NCBI GenBank assembly: GCA_039566865.1
Contig: CM076949.1
Span: 12,129,501 to 12,193,500 of the forward strand
DNA: 64,000 nt
Direction of reading: 5' to 3'
DNA from: Aurelia coerulea
Lineage: Eukaryota > Cnidaria > Scyphozoa > Semaeostomeae > Ulmaridae
Below the pieces are notes generated by a model, which saw only the letters and a program-made list of their open reading frames with translations, ran no database searches and was not told the DNA's origin. Shown here one piece after another: positions 1 through 10,590 of the stretch (positions within the stretch are counted from its first letter, which is position 1; the number at the start of each line of letters is the position of its first letter). Both the position numbers and the translations under genes were made by a program.

Positions 1-1515
1 AAGAGGAAAATGACATTTATGTCTTCTACTAAGGACCATATTGAAAACACACATGCAACTCTGTATTTCCTTTTCTCCTACGTATTTCCGTTATACAGCA
101 TCCTCTAAGGGGACAATTATGGAAATAAGGTCAGCTTTGCCTTTTAATGCTATCCTTGCCACTGTAAATAGCAGTGTTTATCTTTACGTTTTGGACATTT
201 AATTTTGCAATGTGTCTATTTTTGTTATAAAACATCTAAATATTCATTGTGGCAAATTGATACATAACATACCAAAAAACCATTGTTATGAACTCTTAGG
301 GAAAGGTTGAGTATAGGCCCTGGCATCGGTTGTTTTGAAAAGTCAATATGGGATCAATTCTAAGCGTCAGTGGAAGACTTTCCCGGCAGACTGAAAACAG
401 AGACGTATGAACCGGGGGCACTGGGGGCACATGCCCCCAAGATTTTGCAATAAACAAAGACGTTCCCTTTTTATTTTTAGGAAGTGCCCATTTAGCTTAA
501 TGAAAAATGCCCTTGAAGTGTTGTGCACCCCCCCCCCAAAATTTGAGATGCTTCCTACGTACCTGAATGAAATAAGATTCGTAGCTGCAACATGCTACAA
601 CTAAACATTAGCCATGGCTGACACGGCAACTATGATAACAATTGAACATTTGATACAAACGCGTCTCCCTATCCCTGGTGAGCAAAGAACAACAAAGCAA
701 AAAATGGGGAACTAAATCAACGAGAGTAGCGAAGGCACGAGAGCGCAATGTGGGCATCTAAATCATTTAGAGTATAGTTAAAACTAAGAGAAAAAGAAAA
801 CAAGCAGAGAGTGCACGGAAGGCAGTAAGAGCAAAGCAGGCAAACGAGAGATAGCGAAGAAGTGAGAAAAAATACGACAATGAGAGCAAGGAGCGAAGAT
901 GTTATGTTAGCCAACGAGTCAACTGGATAGATGGAGGAGATCTTAAGGGCCTGCAGAATTATTGAAAGTATTCAGCATGGAGAAGATATAAACAGTTAAC
1001 AGAGGGATAGAGAGTACCAAATAGACCCCATCCTAAGGTATATCCAGGATATTTGTGCTTAGGCTGGGGTACCAAGCATCAACCCAATATGATAATTCCT
1101 AGCATGAAAATAGATGCCGAAAAATATTTTCTCTGACCCAACACTACTAAAATTCATGAAGTCAGCATCTTAATTCCATGGACAAGTGCCCCAACTGATT
1201 AGATTGCTCATAATTTATTTGGAAATTTCAATATTTTGATTTTAGTAATGTTACTTGATCTTACTTTGGTTTGTAAAAAATATTTTACCCGTTGTTTTGC
1301 TGTCTCCCATATTTGAGACCCAAAAAGGTAATCTAGAATTTGAGGAACAGAACAGAGCCCCCCCCCCCCCCAACTTGGGAAAATAGATAGAATATACATA
1401 TATACACATCTCTCCCTTAGTAACTGGCGCACGTAAACTTAACTTTCCATACACTTGAATGCCAATTACGACGGCGGGCCAGCGCGGCGCCGCAGGTGAC
1501 GCGCGGCAAGCCTAG
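1..1515. other. No gene recognised; low-complexity runs
   Basis: I see no convincing coding region here. Short frames have no recognisable motif, and several overlap homopolymer C or G runs (about 528-537 and 1359-1371). At 1467-1510 there is an abrupt GC-rich patch, strikingly different from the AT-rich surroundings, directly before the repeat that starts near 1516. Confidence 0.5.
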
Positions 1516-1850
1516 TAATGGTATTATCGAGCATATCCACTACCAGTGTGGCTCTTCAACTCTAAAATTAAAAGCAAATTTAAAATTACAAGTTCAAAAG
1601 GTAAGAACATTCACATAAGAATTAGAAATATGGTACTTTAGTCCAGTTTGTTGTTTGCTCTTTCAAATAAATGTTTCTTTAGATTGCAACAGAACGTTGT
1701 AAAGTTAGACTGGCATTTTATATGTACAGGTAAGGCATTGAAGCATTTTGCAGCGGCATCTTCAAAAGCATCACCAGGCAACCATCTCATCTCAACGGAT
1801 GCCTAATTCGCTTTGGGCTACAACCAACTTAATGGCACCCAATTAACTTA
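1516..1850 (-). repeat. Partial duplicate of CR1-like 3' tail
   Basis: Positions 1518-1770 are nearly identical to 9063-9312, the decayed CR1-like RT tail. The sequence then jumps to a stretch like 9771-9812 (a motif about CAACCAACTCAATGGCACCC), so about 460 bp present in the right-hand copy is missing here. The same tail therefore lies on both sides of the 1.85-9.06 kb RLE-element block. That could be a duplication of the target or two insertions of the same family. Confidence 0.7.
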
Positions 1851-1860
1851 ATAATAATAA
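1849..1860. repeat. Short (TAA)4 tract at 3' end of minus-strand RLE element
   Basis: Four TAA units lie exactly where the minus-strand element's 3' untranslated region ends. Read on the minus strand this is a (TTA)n tail. Confidence 0.7.
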
Positions 1861-3677
1861 ATTCTGATATGATTTGACGAACGAGAGCAAAACTAAGATA
1901 TCTCAGAGTCAAATGTTTGTCCAGTATACTGATAAAAAAACTAAAATTCATTTTGTCCGTGCATTCCTTTACATCTGTTCTGCCATATTATGTTTCCACA
2001 TATCATGTTCGACACACTGCACCATTTTATCGTAGACTTCACCTCCTCACTAGAAAGTCCTAATCTCCTTAAATTCTTCCTTACATCTTCATGCACAGTT
2101 CCAAGCGATCCAAAGCACAATATTCTTATATTTGTTTTAATCCCATTTTGATCCAATATGTTTTTCAGCTGTTGGTATTTCGTTTCTTTACTCCTGTATG
2201 ATTCTGACATGTACAAATCGAAGCATACAGTTACTTCTATGATCTCACATTCTTTTTTGTTTGACTTTATCTCTAATAAATCAGGTTTCCGGTTATTCAT
2301 TTGCTGCAGTTCAGTTCGTAAATCTGGAAATGCTGTTTCTGCCATCCTATTTACAAAGAAAACTGATGTTTGATTGTATCGACGCATCTTTTGATAAACA
2401 GCATCTACTATCCTATCATGTCGCTTTGAGTAGAGATCTTTGAACTTTTTGCAGGAGTTCATCAAATGAGCTACTGATTCCGTATGATGGTTACAGAAAA
2501 AGCATTTTTTCTCGTGATCTTTGTTCCAAAAATGTATCAGTTGATTGCAATGTATTTGATTCATCCTTGCTCGTAGCACAAATTTCACCAGGCTGTCTGA
2601 ATGTTTCCACCCGTAGTAAATTTGATGTGATATTTTCCGATCAATCCCATCCATTCCTATAAATTTCCCTTGAAACCTGAGTTCTGAGCATTTGGCTAAG
2701 TCCAATTTTTCCATTTCTCGCTCGATCTCTTGCTTCAGGTTTCTCTGTTTAAGTTCCTTTCCGTCGACAAAAACTTTCGCCAAACTGTTTTCGTATACGA
2801 CACAACCTTTTAATTTGTTCACTTGGAATAGAAGATCTGGCCAATCTGAGCTTCCACCATATGTTTTATTCTTGACCAATCTGTCGTTATCATCTAATTG
2901 ATAGCCTAAAAAGTTCTTTTCACAATTCGTTGTTCTTACTCCCCTCGATCTCATATCCAAACTTAACGATTCTCTTGCCATATTCCTTATATTTTCTTCT
3001 TCGTGGTTTAGCATTTTGATAAGATTAGAAATTCGTGTAGCTCTGTAAACATTGGATGGCTTCTTTACACCAAGACCCCCATGTAGCCTGCCAACGAAAA
3101 AGACTTTATCCGTTGCTTTAGGATACAATCCAAACATAGCTCTTATGACACAGCTGACTTTACTGTCCATTTCTTCTAGTTGTTTTTCCTCCATTCTTGT
3201 ATTATCAAAATGATGTAATATTTTGGCCAGGGCCATGTTGTTAAAAGCGCTAAGTTTTAGAGGGATTGGAAGAGAACTACCCTCGATCTTATCTACTGTT
3301 TCTTTAAATTCTTCGATAAAGCCTTCAACTTGCTTTGGATCTTCACCACAAATGCTAAGAGATTTACCGAGATATTTGTATGCCTGTGATCTCTTATATG
3401 TTTCGATCTTTTCTCCTTGAATCTCTATCACCGGTCGCCTATCACTCTTCCCTTTATACCAGTTATTTCCTGAACGCCTTTCGTAGAACAGGGCACATTT
3501 CGATCCTTTTACTTTTAATCCAGCATCATTAAAGAGTGGTTCACTTATTTCTATCATTTCTTTGAGCATCTTGAAATCATAAGAAATCATCGCGATATCA
3601 TCTGCATATGCCTGGAGAGGTAGGGGGTTAATGTTCCTTTCATTTTCAATATTAAGAGCTATCAATATTAAGAGCTA
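1861..3677 (-). mobile_element. 5'-truncated RLE-type non-LTR retrotransposon, tandem unit 1
   Basis: This unit contains the 574-codon frame 1941-3665 and its 3' UTR (1861-1940). It is repeated head-to-tail with the next unit at an offset of about 1818-1820 bp; the small difference is a two-base A indel in the UTR. At the junction a 15-bp segment (AATATTAAGAGCTAT) is present twice in a row. The unit has only the C-terminal part of the element, from just before the YADD box. Confidence 0.8.
1941..3665 (-). pseudogene. Reverse transcriptase C-terminal half plus restriction-like endonuclease (R2-superclade type), copy 1
   Basis: The 574-residue frame holds the end of an RT palm and a restriction-like endonuclease, which nick target DNA and prime reverse transcription in R2/R4-type retrotransposons. 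Visible: YADD at residues 20-23; a CCHC knuckle (C388, C391, H400, C405); then RKPD (459-462) followed by acidic residues at 474-477, fitting the PD-(D/E)xK endonuclease. There is no RT fingers region, N-terminal zinc finger or Myb domain, so the frame is truncated. The predicted start is a TTG and not a real initiator. It differs from copy 2 at four residues (V/I124, M/I158, K/Q306, H/P372), which suggests recent duplication. Confidence 0.8.
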
Positions 3678-5560
3678 TAAATTCTGATATGATTTGACGA
3701 ACGAGAGCAAAACTAAGATATCTCAGAGTCAAATGTTTGTCCAGTATACTTATAAAAACTAAAATTCATTTTGTCCGTGCATTCCTTTACATCTGTTCTG
3801 CCATATTATGTTTCCACATATCATGTTCGACACACTGCACCATTTTATCGTAGACTTCACCTCCTCACTAGAAAGTCCTAATCTCCTTAAATTCTTCCTT
3901 ACATCTTCATGCACAGTTCCAAGCGATCCAAAGCACAATATTCTTATATTTGTTTTAATCCCATTTTGATCCAATATGTTTTTCAGCTGTTGGTATTTCG
4001 TTTCTTTACTCCTGTATGATTCTGACATGTACAAATCGAAGCATACAGTTACTTCTATGATCTCACATTCTTTTTTGTTTGACTTTATCTCTAATAAATC
4101 AGGTTTCCGGTTATTCATTTGCTGCAGTTCAGTTCGTAAATCTGGAAATGCTGTTTCTGCCATCCTATTTACAAAGAAAACTGATGTTTGATTGTATCGA
4201 CGCATCTTTTGATAAACAGCATCTACTATCCTATCATGTCGCTTTGAGTAGAGATCTTTGAACTTTTTGCAGGAGTTCATCAAATGAGCTACTGATTCCG
4301 TATGATGGTTACAGAAAAAGCATTTTTTCTCGTGATCTTTGTTCCAAAAATGTATCAGTTGATTGCAAGGTATTTGATTCATCCTTGCTCGTAGCACAAA
4401 TTTCACCAGGCTGTCTGAATGTTTCCACCCGTAGTAAATTTGATGTGATATTTTCCGATCAATCCCATCCATTCCTATAAATTTCCCTTGAAACCTGAGT
4501 TCTGAGCATTTGGCTAAGTCCAATTTTTCCATTTCTCGCTCGATCTCTTGCTTCAGGTTTCTCTGTTGAAGTTCCTTTCCGTCGACAAAAACTTTCGCCA
4601 AACTGTTTTCGTATACGACACAACCTTTTAATTTGTTCACTTGGAATAGAAGATCTGGCCAATCTGAGCTTCCACCATATGTTTTATTCTTGACCAATCT
4701 GTCGTTATCATCTAATTGATAGCCTAAAAAGTTCTTTTCACAATTCGTTGTTCTTACTCCCCTCGATCTCATATCCAAACTTAACGATTCTCTTGCCATA
4801 TTCCTTATATTTTCTTCTTCGTGGTTTAGCATTTTGATAAGATTAGAAATTCGTGTAGCTCTGTAAACATTGGATGGCTTCTTTACACCAAGACCCCCAT
4901 GTAGCCTGCCAACGAAAAAGACTTTATCCGTTGCTTTAGGATACAATCCAAACATAGCTCTTATGACACAGCTGACTTTACTGTCCATTTCTTCTAGTTG
5001 TTTTTCCTCTATTCTTGTATTATCAAAATGATGTAATATTTTGGCCAGGGCCATGTTGTTAAAAGCGCTAAGTTTTAGAGGGATTGGAAGAGAGCTACCC
5101 TCGATCTTATCTATTGTTTCTTTAAACTCTTCGATAAAGCCTTCAACTTGCTTTGGATCTTCACCACAAATGCTAAGAGATTTACCGAGATATTTGTATG
5201 CCTGTGATCTCTTATATGTTTCGATCTTTTCTCCTTGAATCTCTATCACCGGTCGCCTATCACTCTTCCCTTTATACCAGTTATTTCCTGAACGCCTTTC
5301 GTAGAACAGGGCACATTTCGATCCTTTTACTTTTAATCCAGCATCATTAAAGAGTGGTTCACTTATTTCTATCATTTCTTTGAGCATCTTGAAATCATAA
5401 GAAATCATCGCGATATCATCTGCATATGCCTGGAGAGGTAGGGGGTTAATGTTCCTTTCATTTTCAATATTAAGAGCTATCAAAGCATAATCGAATGCTG
5501 GCTGAAGGACTCTATTTACTAGCAGTTGAGATTCGAAACAAACTGATTCAGTGGCCTAGT
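3678..5560 (-). mobile_element. 5'-truncated RLE-type non-LTR retrotransposon, tandem unit 2
   Basis: This is the upstream copy of the tandem pair. It carries its own 3' UTR (3678-3758), nearly identical to 1861-1940. Upstream of the 574-codon frame the reading frame stays open for about 24 more codons and stops at 5556-5558. A short stretch further upstream (about 5590-5640) reads VEGLFQGCH in another frame, reminiscent of the RT (F/P)QG box, so a damaged 5' part may be present. Confidence 0.7.
3759..5483 (-). pseudogene. Reverse transcriptase C-terminal half plus restriction-like endonuclease, copy 2
   Basis: This has the same architecture as the 1941-3665 frame: YADD near residue 20, a CCHC knuckle at about 388-405, and KPD at 460-462 followed by the acidic segment of a PD-(D/E)xK nuclease. 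It is uninterrupted over 574 codons but begins at a TTG in the middle of the RT domain, so it is a fragment. The open frame with four substitutions between copies suggests both come from a recently coding source. Reverse transcription from this frame alone is unlikely because RT motifs 1-4 are missing. Confidence 0.8.
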
Positions 5561-5780
5561 CCATGATGTGTTCTTCCTCGTGAGTCGAACAATTTTTCCT
5601 TGCTTAATGGCATCCTTGAAATAAACCTTCAACTTCTGTAGCAGTTGCATTGACTATTTAGTGTTTCACAAGTATACTGGACAGCATTTTCGGCGGCAGT
5701 TACGACGGATTATTATTGAAAGAAGCAAGCAAAAGTAGGCGCGCTTCAAAGCACGTCCATCTTGCAGCGCAGCAACAACA

Positions 5781-5802
5781 TAATAATAATATAATAATAA
5801 TA

Positions 5803-5874
<72 letters not shown>
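5781..5874. repeat. (TAA)n microsatellite
   Basis: About 94 bp of TAA units, slightly imperfect at the left end. It lies between the minus-strand tandem elements and the 5' edge of the plus-strand R4/Dong-like element. Frames through it encode only poly-Ile, poly-Tyr or poly-Asn and are not genes. Confidence 0.97.
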
Positions 5875-5875
<1 letters not shown>

Positions 5876-7689
5876 TGGTGGCCATAAGGAGAAGATTGGC
5901 ACAACGGAGTGAAGAAGAACAGCAAGAAGTTAATGATATTATTCATGGGGAAGAAGCTTTGCCAAGTTTGAATAATGCTGAGGTTGAGATGAATGAGGCC
6001 AATGCGGCTGAAATTGCAATTGAAGTCAATGAGGCAGCAGCAATAACACCTGAAGAGCAACTGATAATTGATGAAGTAAGAGGACTGATGTTACAAGGAG
6101 AAACAAATGATAACATCATGTTTAAGAAAGTTGATCAAAAGAGATTAAGTGAAGAAACACGAAAAGTTAATGGAGCCATTAAACACCTTGTGACAGCAGA
6201 TATCACGCAGACTAATAACCTCATTAAAGCAGCTAGTCGTTGGGTAGCTAAACAGCTAGGATTAAAGAACATAAAGAAGGGGAAGAAAGAGGAGCCATGG
6301 TGGAAGCGACGTATTGAAGGAGATATAAAGAAGTTGAAGAAAGATATCAATATACTTGAAAGAGAAAAAAGAGGTCAGACTGGTGTGAGAGGGAAAAGGA
6401 AGGTCAAGAGTTTAGGTGATAGGTATGGAATCAAAAGAAAAGGTCTCACAACTATTATTGAAGAATTGAAGCAAAGGTTGGTAGCAAAAGCTGCGAAGAT
6501 AAAGAGGTATGGAGATAGAATAACACAATTCAGACAGAATCGAATGTTTGCAGTGGAGCAGAAAAAAGTGTATAAAGAACTGAACCGGGAAGCTAGTGGC
6601 GAGAGTGTAATACCGGATGCTGAAGAGAGTAAAAAGTTTTGGAGTGAGATCTGGAGCATAGAAAAAGGACATAACAGACAAGCAGATTGGTTGCTAGATC
6701 TGAAAAGAGAACAAAACAACGTGAATATGAGAGAGATGGAGATCACAGTAGAGATGGTTAAAAAACAGAGTAGAAAGATCCCTAATTGGAAGGCTCCAGG
6801 AAGAGACGGTGTCCAAGGCTATTGGATCAAGCAACTGTCATCATTGCATGAAAGAATAGCAAATCAGCTGAATGAAATCATATGTGGCGCAAACCGGCTA
6901 CCTGAGTGGATGACATATGGGAGGACTGTTCTATGTCAGAAGGATCCTGCTAAGGGCAGAGCAGTTGATAATTATCGACCCATATCCTGCCTACCCTTAA
7001 TGTGGAAGTTACTCACGGGCATGATTGCAGAAGAGATATATAGTTTCTTGGAAAGGGAGAAAATATTACCAGATGAACAGAAGGGTTGTCGAAAGGGGAG
7101 TCGTGGAACAAAGGACCAACTATTGATAGACAAAACTGTGCTGAAAGATTGTAAAAGGAGAAAGACTAATCTAGCTATGGCGTGGATTGACTACAAAAAG
7201 GCATACGACATGGTTCCCCATAGCTGGATTATAGAGTGCCTGGAAACATTCGGGATAGCAGAGAATGTTAGAACATTCATGAGTGACAGTATGCGATCAT
7301 GGAAGCTAGAATTAACATCGGCTGGTGAAAGGTTGGGAGATGTGCATATTCAGAGAGGAATTTTCCAGGGGGACAGCCTATCTCCACTACTGTTTGTGTT
7401 ATGTCTGATTCCACTGACATTGATCTTGAGGAAAGTAGCAGCTTTTTATGAATGGGGTGACAAGGAATTCAGAGTCAATCATCTATTATTCATGGATGAT
7501 CTCAAATTGTTTGCCAAGAATCAGGACCAAATAGATTCACTAGTACAAACTGTACATCTCTTCAGCGAAGACATCGGGATGCAATTCGGTTTAAAAATGT
7601 GTGGAGTGCTGGTAATGAAGAGAGGAAAAGTTGTGAACCAAAATGGTATTGCGCTTCCGAATGGGCAAAATTATGAAAGAAATCGATGA
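5875..7689 (+). pseudogene. R4/Dong-like RT, N-terminal portion (frame-shifted)
   Basis: This 604-codon frame carries a basic coiled-coil-like N-terminal region (about 60-230), then RT motifs: GRDGVQGYW (309-317), [14 protein letters not shown] (366-379), [13 protein letters not shown] (437-449), [13 protein letters not shown] (495-507) and the catalytic box FMDD (539-542). The first codon is TTG beside the TAA tract; the first in-frame ATG is near residue 39. RT function continues in the next frame from about 7660, where this frame runs into a stop at 7687-7689. The break sits in GGGCAAAATTATG and needs one base gained or two lost. It is most simply an inactivating indel; programmed frameshifting is possible but unsupported. 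Confidence 0.8.
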
Positions 7690-8947
7690 AAATGGATACA
7701 AGTATCTGGGTATTGTGGAAATGGATAAGATCAAAGAAACGGACATGAAAGACAAGTTTGCAAGCGAATATAAAAGGAGGTTGAAATTGGTTTTAAAATC
7801 GAAATTGAATGGCAGGAATAAGATCTTGGCAATTAACACGTGGGCTGTATCAGTATTGAGATATGGAGCAGGTATCCTGAAATGGACAAAGGATGAATTA
7901 AAGAAAATGGATAGGAAATCGAGGAAGATCATGACAATACATGGTGCATTTCACCCTAAGAGTGATACAGACAGGTTATATTTGACTAGAGAGAAAGGGG
8001 GACGTGGACTGATTAGCTGCGAGGATTGCGTTAGAAGTGAGGAGAATAATTTGGGGTGGTATGTCAGGAATTCTGTTGAGTCATTGATTCGAGGTGTTAG
8101 GCTTGCTAAAGTGATAGACACTGAATATGTTGTCAGTAAGGATGAGTTCAAAAGGATATGGATGAATGAGAAAGAACAAGGATGGAAGGAAAAAAGAATG
8201 TATGGTCAGTTTGTTAGAGAGATGCCGGAATCAATCGATGCAAAGGAGACATGGAAGTGGCTGAGAAAAGCTGATCTAAAGATACAAACGGAGTCACTTT
8301 TGTGTGCAGCACAAGAACAGGCCCTCCGAACAAATTATGTTAAACACCATATTGACAAATCAGCAGAGTCACCACTTTGTAGGATGTGCGAAGAGAAAGG
8401 CGAAACTGTACATCACATTGTCAGTGAGTGCAAGAAGTTGGCACAGAAAGAATATAAACGAAGACACGACAATGTTGCGAGAATGGTGCATTGGCATTTA
8501 TGCAAGAAATATGATCTAGAAAGGGCAGACAAATGGTATGAGCATTCCCCTGACGGTGTAGTTGAAACTGACGAGGTAAAGCTACTATGGGATGTGAACA
8601 TTCAATGTGATCATGTAATCGAGGCAAGGAGACCGGACATAGTTGTTGTGAATAAAGGTGAAAGAAAATGCACTATAATTGACATTGCTGTGCCAGGTGA
8701 TAGTAGGACTAGTGACAAGGAAAAAGAGAAAGTGGATAAATATCAAGATTTGAAAAGGGAAATCAAGAGGATTTGGAACATGAGAAGTGTGATAGTAGTA
8801 CCTGTGATTGTCGGTGCACTTGGAAGTGTAACCAAGAAACTGGATGAATGGCTGGAAAAACTGGACATCACAATAAATACAGCAATCCTACAGAAGACGA
8901 CGCTATTAGGAACAGCCAGGATATTGAGAAAAGTACTTGAGTACTAA
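7643..8947 (+). pseudogene. R4/Dong-like RT thumb and restriction-like endonuclease
   Basis: This 434-codon frame continues the preceding RT. Homology resumes at [14 protein letters not shown] (11-24), the usual segment after the RT palm. It then shows a CCHC knuckle (C246, C249, H257 or H258, C263), RRPD (329-332) followed 15 residues later by D347 in TIIDIAVPGD, and KYQDLK (366-371), which together match a PD-(D/E)xK restriction-like endonuclease. The C-terminal stretch VPVIVGALG...TTLLGTARILRKVLEY is shared with the truncated copy at 13072-13301. The stop (TAA) lies about 100 bp before the TAA tail. Confidence 0.82.
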
Positions 8948-9046
8948 AAGAGAATGACCCCAAGGGACCCTTGGTCATGGGTTGTGACCCGCTCCCTTGG
9001 GATGTAAATTCGGCGATGAGAACTGCCAGTGCTTAAAGCAGAAAAT

Positions 9047-9063
9047 ATAATAATAATAATAAT
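9047..9063. repeat. (TAA)n tail of the R4/Dong-like element
   Basis: Five to six TAA units join the 3' UTR of the plus-strand element to the 3' edge of the minus-strand CR1-like fragment, so two retroelement tails meet end to end. Confidence 0.9.
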
Positions 9064-9770
9064 GGTATTATCGAGCATATCCACTACAAGTGTGGCTCTT
9101 CAACTCTAAAATTAAAAGCAAATTAAAAATTACAAGTTCAAAAGGTAAGAACATTCACATAAGAATTAGAAATATGGTACTTTAGTCCAGTTTGTTGTTT
9201 GCTCTTTCAAATAAATGTTTCTTTAGATTGCAACAGAACGTTGTAAAGTTAGACTGGCATTTTATATGTACAGGTAAGGCATTGAAGCATTTTGCAGCGG
9301 CATCTTCAAAAGTATCTGGTATAAGTGATGGCTTTATACGAGTTTCATTACTACTTCGCAAGACTCTGTTACAAGTTTGCAACTCCAGTTTATTAATTAC
9401 AGGCCAATTAGTGTTGTGAATTGCCTTGAAGGTTAATTTTAATAGGTTGAAGTCCCGTCTTTCTGCAATTGGTAGCCATCCAAGTTTTCAAATATCTTTT
9501 CTATGGGCGTAACGTTTAAGTACGAAGCTTGCTACAGCCTTCTGTAACCGCTGCAGTTTTTTTAACTGTTGCTGGCTCAAAGGGGAATAGACATAATCGT
9601 TGAAATCAATTTTGGAGAGAATCAATGATTCTGCTAATGTTTTACGCGATCTAAATGGTGTGAAATTCTTTAATTTTCGTAGAACAGATAGTTTGCAATA
9701 ACAACTGGAGAAGACATGCTTTAAGTGGTTTTCCCAGGTCAAGTGTTGGTTTTCCCAGGTCAACTTTATT
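9064..9770 (-). pseudogene. Decayed CR1-like RT C-terminus
   Basis: Two minus-strand frames join across a frame change. 9488-9763 reads TWENHLKHVFSSCY...LRKLKNFTPFRSRKTLAESLI...DYVYSPL...KKLQRLQKAVASFVL, the region after the RT domain of CR1/Rex1-type elements. 9182-9382 reads FEDAAAKCFNALPVHIK, the typical C-terminal end of such ORFs. The endonuclease and RT catalytic region are absent, so this is a 5'-truncated, frame-shifted relic. Its 3' end abuts a (TAA)n tract. Confidence 0.75.
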
Positions 9771-9860
9771 AACTTTGGGCAACAACCAACTCAATGGCAC
9801 CCAATTAACTTTGTAAACTTTGGGCAACAACCAACTCAATGGCACCAAATTAACTTTGGA
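9771..9860. repeat. Two tandem units of about 45 bp
   Basis: The segment containing GGGCAACAACCAACTCAATG occurs twice in tandem (about 9774-9815 and 9819-9860). A single related copy is at 1812-1847. Confidence 0.8.
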
Positions 9861-10146
9861 TAAACATCTACTGTCGATGATTAACCTTCTTCTCGATAAT
9901 CAGCCATTAGATTAGCATGCTTGCAACTAGTCTTCAATAGATTAGCGCACAGAAAACATGCACAGTAGTCTTTACTTATCTTAACCAAAAACATAAGTTT
10001 TGCGCCATTTTGCTAGCAACAGTTTATGTGTTTCATATACTCAAAATGCTGGAAGTGTAGAGTAGAACTAATTCAGCTTTGTTAAGAGGGCTCCCAAATT
10101 ACTTAGTAAAATCTCAAAAACCAGTAAATAACATAATTTGCACTCT

Positions 10147-10461
10147 GTTGTAAATGAGTATAGATCCAGTAAACACAAACATAAAGAACAGCATCGTATG
10201 CATTTACTGCCTTTTAATAACCAAACAAAACACTAGAAACTATTTACATAACTTGATCTAACCCATCTTGTTTACTTTATAACGTCAACTCGTCTCGACT
10301 GCAACTTCACTTCAACTTACTTCAACACGTGTCAAACATAGGTATACGCGAAGCCTGGAAGCGAGTGTGAGAAACAATACAAAGGGTGACGTGACCAGCA
10401 CGTTGAACCCGGGAAGGGACTGGACCCAACAAAGGGATTGGGCTGTATTGTCTCCCAAACA
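10147..10461 (-). mobile_element. Probable 3' LTR of a BEL/Pao element (left edge uncertain)
   Basis: On the minus strand, a G-rich polypurine stretch (GGGGGAGAG, reverse of 10462-10470) is followed at once by TGTTTGGGAGAC, as expected at a PPT/3' LTR junction downstream of the integrase frame. The left edge near 10147 is a guess from a TG/CA boundary. No matching 5' LTR was found in the window. Confidence 0.45.
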
Positions 10462-10590
10462 CTCTCCCCCAGTTTGATTCACAAATGATCAAACATAAAC
10501 TACAATCACCTACAATAAATTCAATCGTTCAAAACAGCATATAAGCATAATATAAGAGTATATCATCGATAAATTTGTTCATAAAAGTCT

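Larger units (their letters stand above)
5875..9046 (+). mobile_element. R4/Dong-like non-LTR retrotransposon between TAA repeats
   Basis: The element starts directly after a (TAA)n tract and ends, after about 100 bp of 3' UTR, in another (TAA)n tract at 9047-9063. It encodes RT followed by a CCHC knuckle and a restriction-like endonuclease in one strand-collinear coding region broken by a single frame change near 7660. R4-clade elements such as Dong of Bombyx are known to insert into TAA repeats; the flanks here fit that habit. No start ATG lies at the beginning of the frame, so the 5' end is probably truncated. Confidence 0.8.

Noticed and set aside
5666..6060. Poly-Ile, poly-Tyr and poly-Leu frames
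   Set aside because: They are translations of the (TAA)n microsatellite. The same applies at 12956-13279, 32502-32723 and 41568-41825.
5875..8947. R4-like element as two separate genes
   Set aside because: RT homology runs across the overlap without a gap; it is one coding region with a frame change.
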